Part shown: positions 1-3,721 of the stretch, one piece after another
How positions within the stretch are numbered: the stretch's first letter is position 1
Layout: every line of letters begins with the position of its first letter
DNA from: Bacillota bacterium
GTDB taxonomy: Bacteria > Bacillota > Limnochordia > Limnochordales > ZCTH02-B6
Direction: 5' to 3'
DNA: 5,276 nt
Assembly (NCBI GenBank): GCA_017578085.1
Contig: PKQR01000154.1
Span: 1 to 5,276, forward strand
Made by a program: the position numbers and the translations under genes
Notes under the pieces: model-generated
The model's input: the letters and a program-made list of their open reading frames with translations, nothing else
What the model was told of the DNA's origin: nothing
The model's database searches: none

Positions 1-116
1 GCCCGGACCCGCGCCATGCTGGTCGGGCTCCACGCGCCGCCGACGAAGGCCGGCAGCACGATGGAGAGCGCGATCACGCCGCCGGCGATGGACAGCAGCC
101 AATATGCGGTTGACAT
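1..116 (-). CDS. N-terminus of a membrane-anchored protein, possibly a class I SAM methyltransferase (partial)
   Basis: Only the first 38 codons lie in the window; the gene continues past the left edge. The ATG at 116-114 (minus) is preceded by a GGGAGG ribosome binding site (complement of 123-128) at 6-nt spacing, which fixes the start. The peptide begins MSTAYWLLSIAGG and forms one hydrophobic segment at about residues 4-24, followed by FVGGAWSPTSMARVR. A short membrane anchor followed by a G-A-x-x-P-T/S-x-x-x-V-R stretch resembles the start of small membrane-anchored class I SAM-dependent methyltransferases, where this stretch leads into the first helix of the catalytic domain. That reading rests on a few residues and is an inference; no SAM-binding motif is visible. 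It is divergent from the M48 protease gene, 131 nt away. Confidence 0.55.
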   Translation of the reverse strand, partial: MSTAYWLLSIAGGVIALSIVLPAFVGGAWSPTSMARVR

Positions 117-122
117 GCCCGA

Positions 123-128
123 CCTCCC
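123..128 (-). promoter_or_regulatory. Ribosome binding site of the left-edge gene
   Basis: The minus strand reads GGGAGG followed by 6 nt and then ATG at 116-114. Good complementarity to the 16S 3' end at normal spacing supports this partial gene being real and starting there. Confidence 0.65.
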
Positions 129-139
129 GCACCAACCTG

Positions 140-159
140 CAACCGTATTTCCACGGTTG
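140..159. promoter_or_regulatory. Perfect 7-bp inverted repeat in the divergent gap (candidate operator or hairpin)
   Basis: CAACCGT (140-146) and ACGGTTG (153-159) are exact inverted repeats around a 6-nt A/T-rich spacer. It lies between two divergently transcribed genes, 24 nt upstream of the left gene's start and about 90 nt upstream of the protease start. Position and symmetry suit a dimeric repressor site controlling one or both genes. A hairpin in the minus-strand leader is the alternative. A second, weaker pair, GCGGCA (185-190) and TGCCGC (205-210), lies nearer the protease. No convincing -35/-10 pair was found in this gap, so the role is inferred. Confidence 0.35.
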
Positions 160-247
160 GCGGCGCATTTCCTCCAGTCCCGCGGCGGCAGGAATTGCTA
201 TCGTTGCCGCTGCAGGGGACGACCCCGCCTGGACCGAAGGCACCGGC

Positions 248-1174
248 ATGACGGTTTCGTCTTGTTGCATGCTGACGCGTCGCTGTCTCCTGGTCGTCGC
301 CGCGGTTCTGCTGGCCGGGGCGTCCTTGACCTGCCCACCGGCGCTGGCTGCGGCCTCAGATCCCGTGAAAAGCGCGGGCACACTGTCCGACAACCCGCTG
401 CTATTGGCCGGGCGCGCCGCGGAAGCCGACATCGGCCGCGAGCTGCACCAAGGGATACTGGCCAGCGGCACCTACGGTCCGGCGGTCCAGGACGCCAGAG
501 CCCAGGCGGTGTTTGACCGGCTCGTTCCTGTTGCGGCGGCTGTGCGGGATAATATCGCATATACCTTGACGGTCCTCGAAAACGAAGAGCCGTCGGCCTT
601 TTCGTTGCCCGGAGGCTATGTTTATGCGACCACCGGCCTTTTGGCCGTCCTCAATGACGACCAGCTGGCCGGGGTGATGGCCCACGAGCTCGCCCACACC
701 GTCTACAGCCATTCCATGGAGCAGCTGTCGCTCTTGCAGAGTCTAGAGCAAATCTCCCTCGTCCTGGTGAAAAGCGAGGGCGCGGCCGGCCTGTTGGCCG
801 ACATCGGGCGCTACCTTTTAGCCCTGGGCTACAGCCGCAGCCAGGAAGCCGAGGCTGACCGGGTGGGGCAGCGCTGGGCCGCCATGGCGGGGTTTGACCC
901 CCTGGGTCTGCCGCAGGCGCTCAAGGTGCTTGACGACGCGCCGGCCCCGGGCGGCGTCGCCGCGTACCTCTCCACCCATCCCGCCACCGCCCAGCGCATC
1001 GCCGCGTTGGAGGAAGCCGCCGGCCAGCTGACGCAGGCGCGGGAAACGGCGCTGGCGCCGGAATTGCCGGACGCTCAGAACTCCCCGGCCGGACGGCCCA
1101 GCACGTCCACAAGCCGCCTCATCGCCCTGGCAGCCCTGCTGCTCGCCGCCTTGGCCCAGGTCCTGGCCGCCTAG
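248..1174 (+). CDS. Exported M48-family zinc metalloprotease (BepA/LoiP-like)
   Basis: The 308-residue product is a predicted zinc endopeptidase acting outside the cytoplasmic membrane, by family analogy in quality control of envelope proteins. Residues 9-35 form a signal peptide or anchor (positive TRR, hydrophobic core, then PALAAA). The M48 signature HELAH is at 146-150 (two zinc His plus catalytic Glu), preceded by SLPGGYVYATTGLL, typical of the family. The third zinc ligand is expected at E200 in SRSQEAEADRVG. YLSTHPATAQRI (240-251) matches the loop that carries a regulatory His in BepA. After a Pro/Ser/Thr-rich linker (about 270-289), residues 290-307 are strongly hydrophobic, suggesting a C-terminal membrane anchor. 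No TPR domain follows, unlike BepA. The ATG at 248 has GAAGG 7 nt upstream; the in-frame ATG at 269 would also give a complete signal peptide. An ATG at 104 would add a non-family extension and is unlikely. Confidence 0.9.
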   Translation: MTVSSCCMLTRRCLLVVAAVLLAGASLTCPPALAAASDPVKSAGTLSDNPLLLAGRAAEADIGRELHQGILASGTYGPAVQDARAQAVFDRLVPVAAAVRDNIAYTLTVLENEEPSAFSLPGGYVYATTGLLAVLNDDQLAGVMAHELAHTVYSHSMEQLSLLQSLEQISLVLVKSEGAAGLLADIGRYLLALGYSRSQEAEADRVGQRWAAMAGFDPLGLPQALKVLDDAPAPGGVAAYLSTHPATAQRIAALEEAAGQLTQARETALAPELPDAQNSPAGRPSTSTSRLIALAALLLAALAQVLAA

Positions 1175-1237
1175 TCCGGCTCAGGCCGGGAGGGTTCCTT
1201 ACGGGACAGTGGGCAGCAGCCGCCCGGAGGCTTGGCA

Positions 1238-1259
1238 GCGAGGAAAGGGCGAGGAAAGG
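1238..1259 (+). repeat. Perfect 11-bp tandem repeat, two copies
   Basis: GCGAGGAAAGG occurs twice head to tail without mismatch, 46 nt upstream of the ridA start. It could be simple slippage in purine-rich sequence or a regulator site; two 11-bp units put equivalent bases on the same helical face. Confidence 0.6.
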
Positions 1260-1290
1260 AAGCCGCGGGTCGCTGGTCGAAACAGGGCCA

Positions 1291-1296
1291 GGGAGG
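1291..1296 (+). promoter_or_regulatory. Ribosome binding site that fixes the ridA GTG start
   Basis: GGGAGG ends 8 nt before the GTG at 1305. It supports the GTG start over an in-frame ATG at 1209, which would add 32 non-family residues, and over a GTG at 1296 that would overlap the site. Confidence 0.7.
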
Positions 1297-1304
1297 TGTC
1301 GCAG

Positions 1305-1688
1305 GTGGAGCGGCAGACCATCCACACCGATAAAGCCCCCAAGGCCATCGGCCCCTACTCGCAGGCGGTCAAGGCCGGGGGCTTCGTGTTTGTTTCGGGC
1401 CAAATCCCCTTGGACCCGGAAACCGGGCAGCTGATCGACGGGGACATCGTCGCCCAGACGGAGCGGGTGCTCAAGAACGTGCAGGCGGTGCTGGAGGCGG
1501 CCGGGGCGTCCATGACCGACGTGGTGCGGGCCACGATCTATCTCAAGGACTTAAACGACTTCGCCGCGGTCAACGAGGTCTACGCCCGCTTCTTCCCTTC
1601 AGCGCCGCCGGCGCGGGTGACGGTGGAAGTCAGCCGCTTGCCCAGGGACGTGCGGATCGAAATCGACGCGATCGCCTATACCGGCTAG
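1305..1688 (+). CDS. ridA: RidA, 2-iminobutanoate/2-iminopropanoate deaminase
   Basis: This cytosolic enzyme of the YjgF/YER057c/UK114 family hydrolyses reactive enamine/imine intermediates released by PLP enzymes such as threonine dehydratase, protecting other PLP enzymes from damage. The 127-residue length matches the family. Hallmarks in order are APKAIGPYSQAV (11-22), FVSGQIPLDPETG (29-41), a central VVRATIYLKDLNDFAAVNEV region (73-92), and PPARVTVEVSRLPRDVRIEI (101-120). R104 corresponds to the carboxylate-binding Arg105 of E. coli RidA and E119 to its Glu120; Val107 sits where E. coli has Cys107, a common and tolerated change. The fold is a trimer with active sites between subunits. The GTG start is chosen from the ribosome binding site and family length. 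The gene is convergent with the PIG-L-fold gene, with 33 nt between the stop codons and no obvious terminator. Confidence 0.95.
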   Translation: MERQTIHTDKAPKAIGPYSQAVKAGGFVFVSGQIPLDPETGQLIDGDIVAQTERVLKNVQAVLEAAGASMTDVVRATIYLKDLNDFAAVNEVYARFFPSAPPARVTVEVSRLPRDVRIEIDAIAYTG

Positions 1689-1721
1689 CCGCAATGCTTA
1701 CGGGCTGCCTACCATGGACGC

Positions 1722-2540
1722 CTAGACCTGGTACGTTTCCCTTACACGTCCTGCGCCGTCAAAGGCGGCTTGGGCCCGGGTGTCCTGGGAAGCGCCGGAT
1801 GGCGTAACCGCCCGGAGGCCTTCGGCGTAGTTGACGCCGGCGGCCCGGCCGTACAGGCGCCCCAGGAAGCCCGCGGCACGGGCGGCGACACGGGCCGCCA
1901 CCCGCCCCCGGACCCCCAAGGCCGCTTCCGCCGCGGCGCGGGCCGCCGCCGTGGTCTTGGCGTTCACCACGGGGCCGATGTCCACGAGGACGTTGGGCCG
2001 CCGGGTGGCAAAGGTGAACACGTCCGCAGGCGGCACCTGGTCGGCCAGGGCCAGGTCCAGCGCGGCGTGGCCCACCAGCCCGTGGGCGGGATGGTAAAGC
2101 ACGCGGACGGGAAACACGGGGTCAAAGGTCAGCACCACATCCGGTTCGAGGTTTGCCCATAGCCGCTTAAGTGCCTTCTGCACGGGCGGCGAGTAGGCGT
2201 TTTCGGTGGGGATGGCCTCCGGCAGCAGCGGGTGTGGGACGGCCAGTTCCCGCCAGGTGGGGTTAACCGGTACTGGGCCCGGACCGGCGATGGTGATCTC
2301 GCTGCCGATGCGGGCCAGCATGCGCAACGTGCCGCCGATGAGGAGCTCCATGTCTTCCCAGCGCCCGACGGCCACCAACACCCGGTGGCTGCGGTACAGC
2401 AGGCGATGGCCCCGGGCGAGCGCGAGTTGGGGCTGCGCGGGGCGCAAGGCTCGTTCGGCCGCCCGGTAGGCGGCCCAGCCGCTGACGGCCACGGCGCCCG
2501 TCACGAGCATCGCGCGCCGCAGCCACGTGTTTTGGGCCAA
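1722..2540 (-). CDS. Membrane-anchored PIG-L/LmbE-fold protein with degenerate zinc site
   Basis: The 272-residue product starts at TTG (2540-2538) with GGGAGG 10 nt upstream. Residues 9-25 form a hydrophobic N-terminal anchor after LRR, so the domain probably faces outside. The body looks like the GlcNAc-PI de-N-acetylase (PIG-L/LmbE/BshB/MshB) fold: RVLVAVG (53-59), then ELLIGGTLRMLARIGSEITI (65-84), matching the strand, GGT and helix that follow the A-H-P-D-D motif. LEPDVVLTFDP (131-141) comes next, then HPAH (150-153) where the family has HPDH, and YAEGLRAV (238-245) at the C-terminal end. The first motif is altered: R60-W61-E62-D63 stands where H-P-D-D is expected. The first zinc His is therefore lost and the catalytic Asp is Glu, while the second Asp and the late His are kept. 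Catalysis by the usual mechanism is doubtful. An Ala/Arg-rich helical segment (about 195-232) precedes the end. Substrate unknown. Confidence 0.72.
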   Translation of the reverse strand: MAQNTWLRRAMLVTGAVAVSGWAAYRAAERALRPAQPQLALARGHRLLYRSHRVLVAVGRWEDMELLIGGTLRMLARIGSEITIAGPGPVPVNPTWRELAVPHPLLPEAIPTENAYSPPVQKALKRLWANLEPDVVLTFDPVFPVRVLYHPAHGLVGHAALDLALADQVPPADVFTFATRRPNVLVDIGPVVNAKTTAAARAAAEAALGVRGRVAARVAARAAGFLGRLYGRAAGVNYAEGLRAVTPSGASQDTRAQAAFDGAGRVRETYQV

Positions 2541-2550
2541 AGTGTCAGTG

Positions 2551-2556
2551 CCTCCC
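2551..2556 (-). promoter_or_regulatory. Ribosome binding site supporting a TTG start
   Basis: The minus strand reads GGGAGG, then 10 nt, then TTG GCC CAA. Spacing is slightly long but no better start codon lies in frame nearby, and the next residues lead directly into the membrane anchor. Confidence 0.55.
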
Positions 2557-2568
2557 GGCCAGTTCTGG

Positions 2569-2591
2569 GGTCGGCCCGCGGACGGGCGACC
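2569..2591. promoter_or_regulatory. GC-rich hairpin in the divergent gap
   Basis: GGTCG pairs with CGACC and CCCG with CGGG, giving nine base pairs with one bulged G and a 4-nt loop (CGGA), followed on the plus strand by TTT (2592-2594). It lies 29 nt upstream of the PIG-L-fold gene start, within its probable leader, and about 120 nt before the CHR gene. It could be a leader hairpin, an operator or a weak terminator; the T-run is too short for a strong one. Confidence 0.35.
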
Positions 2592-2598
2592 TTTAGTG

Positions 2599-2648
2599 GC
2601 AGCGGCCCGTGGCGGGAACCCGTTGGGGGAACCCCCGGACCGCTCTGC
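2599..2648 (+). ncRNA. Potential three-way-junction leader structure upstream of the CHR gene
   Basis: An outer stem, GCAGCGG (2599-2605) with CCGCTCTGC (2640-2648, two bulged bases), encloses two hairpins: CCCG-TGG-CGGG (2606-2616) and GGGG-GAAC-CCCC (2625-2636). All stems are Watson-Crick. This resembles a structured 5' leader but matches no riboswitch class I know, and such pairing arises readily in GC-rich DNA. No promoter placing it inside the transcript was found. Confidence 0.25.
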
Positions 2649-2674
2649 GGACTAGTATCCCTGGCCGGAGCGGG

Positions 2675-2701
2675 CCCCATGCGGCTGCCGGTTCCATGGG
2701 G
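2675..2701 (+). promoter_or_regulatory. 7-bp inverted repeat abutting the CHR gene ribosome binding site
   Basis: CCCCATG (2675-2681) is perfectly complementary to CATGGGG (2695-2701), leaving a 13-nt loop. The 3' arm runs into the GGAGG (2701-2705) that serves the ATG at 2713, so a folded stem would partly occlude the ribosome binding site. Translational control is an inference. Confidence 0.35.
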
Positions 2702-2712
2702 GAGGGGTTTGG

Positions 2713-3234
2713 ATGGTGCTGCTCCACCTGTACCTTGCCTTTCTCAAGGTGGGGGCCTTTGCGGTCGGCGGGGCGTACTCCCTCATCCCGCTCATCGAAC
2801 GCCAGGTGGTCACCGTCCACGGCTGGCTGACCCGGGAGGAGTTCCTGGAAGTTTACGGCGTCAGTGCCAGCGTGCCTGGCGCCATTTCCATCAAGATGGC
2901 CACCTACACCGGCTACAAGCTGGCCGGCATTCCCGGCGTCATCGCCGCCAATCTGGGACATTTCACCGTTCCCGCCCTGCTGACGGTGCTGCTCTTCGGT
3001 GTGCTGCGCCAAGCAGCCCGCTGGCCCGAAGCCGGCGCGTTTCTCGCCGGGGTGCGGGCGGGCACCTGGGGGTTGCTCCTCGGACTCGCCTTGTCGTTGG
3101 CCCGGGAAGGCACGGTCGACGCGCGAGCCCTAGCCATCGCCGTGCCGGCGCTGGTGCTCATCGGCTTCTTCCGGGTCGATCCCGCCGTCGTGCTGGTGGC
3201 CAGCGGTCTGGCGGGAGTCTTGCTCTACCGCTAG
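2713..3234 (+). CDS. Single-domain chromate (CHR/ChrA) family transporter
   Basis: The 173-residue integral membrane protein has the length of one CHR domain. Family marks are FLKVGAFAVGGAYSLIPLIER (10-30; the GG-Y-x-x-x-P-L-I-E-R motif), HGWLTREEFLEVY (36-48), VPGAISIKMATYTGYKLAGIPG (54-75; family consensus P-G-P-x-x-I-N then the T-x-x-G-Y-x-x-x-G-x-x-G turn) and hydrophobic spans at about 86-98, 108-129, 138-153 and 157-171. PGA replaces the usual PGP and K61 sits where Asn is common, so it is a divergent member. Short CHR proteins normally occur as adjacent pairs that form the full transporter; here no partner lies on either side (PIG-L-fold gene upstream on the other strand, ArsR gene downstream). 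It may homodimerise or pair with a distant gene. GGAGG at 2701-2705 sets the ATG. Chromate as substrate is not shown; the family also includes members of unknown substrate. Confidence 0.85.
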   Translation: MVLLHLYLAFLKVGAFAVGGAYSLIPLIERQVVTVHGWLTREEFLEVYGVSASVPGAISIKMATYTGYKLAGIPGVIAANLGHFTVPALLTVLLFGVLRQAARWPEAGAFLAGVRAGTWGLLLGLALSLAREGTVDARALAIAVPALVLIGFFRVDPAVVLVASGLAGVLLYR

Positions 3235-3261
3235 CTCCGCAATTGCTTGCACCCCTGGGGA

Positions 3262-3290
3262 TTGACGGTTTCCGCGGCAAGGTCTACGAT
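3262..3290 (+). promoter_or_regulatory. Sigma-A-like promoter of the metal-resistance operon
   Basis: TTGACG (3262-3267, five of six consensus -35 bases) is separated by exactly 17 nt from TACGAT (3285-3290, four of six -10 bases). Transcription should start near 3296-3298, about 40 nt before the repressor start codon and just before the palindrome. A better -10 match, TACAAT (3290-3295), would need an unfavourable 22-nt spacer. Confidence 0.6.
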
Positions 3291-3298
3291 ACAATTAA

Positions 3299-3314
3299 AC
3301 GATTGCTTAATCGT
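3299..3314. promoter_or_regulatory. Palindromic operator for the ArsR/CadC-type repressor
   Basis: ACGATT (3299-3304) and AATCGT (3309-3314) are perfect inverted repeats around GCTT, in a locally A/T-rich island in otherwise G+C-rich DNA. A second overlapping pair, ATTAA (3294-3298) and TTAAT (3307-3311), extends the symmetry towards the -10. The position at the expected transcription start suits steric repression, as in other SmtB/ArsR systems. ATTGCTT inside it recurs at 3242-3248, upstream of the -35, as a possible accessory half-site. Confidence 0.55.
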
Positions 3315-3339
3315 CCTTCGGAACTGAAGGGAGATGGCC

Positions 3340-3711
3340 ATGGCCAACGTCGCCTTCCGGCCTCCGGCCGATTGCTGCGATACTTATGATCCCTCGTCCG
3401 CGGAGACACGCGGCGCGCTGCGGGCCCGGCTGCTGGAGGTGGCCGGGCTGTCGGAGCTGTTCAAAGTACTGGGCGATGAAACCCGCACCCGGATCTTGTA
3501 CCTGCTTTCCCTGCGGGAGCTGTGCGTGTGCGACATCGCCGAAATTATGGAGATGAGCCTGCCCGCCGTATCCCATCACCTGCGGCTGCTGAAAGCTCAC
3601 CGGCTGGTCAAGTACCGCCGGGAAGGCAAGCAGGTTTACTACTCCCTCGACGACGACCACATCGTGGGGCTGATCTCCTTGGCGCAGGCGCACTACGCCG
3701 AGGCAAGGTAG
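3340..3711 (+). CDS. cadC: CadC/SmtB-type ArsR-family metal-sensing repressor
   Basis: This 123-residue winged-helix repressor should bind its own promoter and let go when it binds Cd, Pb or Zn. LSELFKVLGDETRTRILYLL (38-57) opens the ArsR domain; ELCVCDIAEIM (60-70) carries the metal motif with C62 and C64; MSLPAVSHHLRLLKAHRLV (72-90) is the recognition helix; the wing is KYRREGKQVYYSL (91-103). Two sensing sites look complete. The alpha3N thiolate site combines C62 and C64 with the N-terminal C12-C13 pair (S. aureus CadC uses Cys7 and Cys11, further apart). The alpha5 site D-x-H-x10-H-x2-E is D105, H107, H118, E121. Two ATGs are in frame (3334, 3340). AAGGGAG touches the first but lies 6 nt from the second, so 3340 is preferred. 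It is followed 10 nt later by the ATPase, forming one operon. Confidence 0.93.
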   Translation: MANVAFRPPADCCDTYDPSSAETRGALRARLLEVAGLSELFKVLGDETRTRILYLLSLRELCVCDIAEIMEMSLPAVSHHLRLLKAHRLVKYRREGKQVYYSLDDDHIVGLISLAQAHYAEAR

Positions 3712-3715
3712 GTGG
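3710..3715 (+). promoter_or_regulatory. Ribosome binding site of the ATPase gene, overlapping the cadC stop
   Basis: AGGTGG overlaps the TAG stop at 3709-3711 and lies 6 nt before the GTG at 3722. It decides the GTG start and indicates tight translational linkage with the repressor gene. Confidence 0.6.
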
Positions 3716-3721
3716 CGGACC

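Larger units (their letters stand above)
1175..1304 (+). other. Intergenic stretch upstream of ridA with an 11-bp tandem repeat and a small hairpin
   Basis: This 130-nt gap holds a perfect tandem duplication of GCGAGGAAAGG (1238-1248 and 1249-1259), purine-rich on the plus strand. A short hairpin also lies just before the ridA ribosome binding site: CTGGTC (1273-1278) pairs with GGCCAG (1286-1291), including one T-G wobble. No clear -35/-10 pair and no intrinsic terminator for the protease gene were seen, so ridA may be read through from upstream or use an unrecognised promoter. I compared the stretch by eye with T-box, cobalamin and RNase P RNA signatures and found no match. Confidence 0.4.

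Noticed and set aside
104..247. Upstream in-frame extension of the M48 protease from an ATG at 104
   Set aside because: It would put 48 non-family residues before the signal peptide and run through the inverted repeat; the ATG at 248 has a ribosome binding site.
1175..1300. Possible T-box, cobalamin riboswitch or RNase P RNA upstream of ridA
   Set aside because: A few short words (for example GAGGAAAG) are reminiscent, but the conserved cores are missing and the gene makes no sense as a target.
1209..1304. N-terminal extension of RidA from an ATG at 1209
   Set aside because: RidA proteins begin just before the IGPYSQ motif; the GTG at 1305 has a strong ribosome binding site and gives the normal length.
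1682..1730. Bidirectional terminator between ridA and the PIG-L-fold gene
   Set aside because: GGCTAGCC at the ridA stop is palindromic but has no loop, and no stem followed by a T-run is present on either strand.
2653..2658. TAGTAT as a -10 box for the CHR gene
   Set aside because: Only four of six bases match and no -35-like hexamer lies 16-18 nt upstream.
3251..3260. CCCCTGGGG as a terminator after the CHR gene
   Set aside because: The loop would be a single base and no T-run follows; it sits right at the next promoter.
2232..3389. 385-residue plus-strand frame
   Set aside because: It overlaps the PIG-L-fold gene antisense and the CHR gene in another frame; its product is Arg/Gly/Pro-rich with no recognisable domain.
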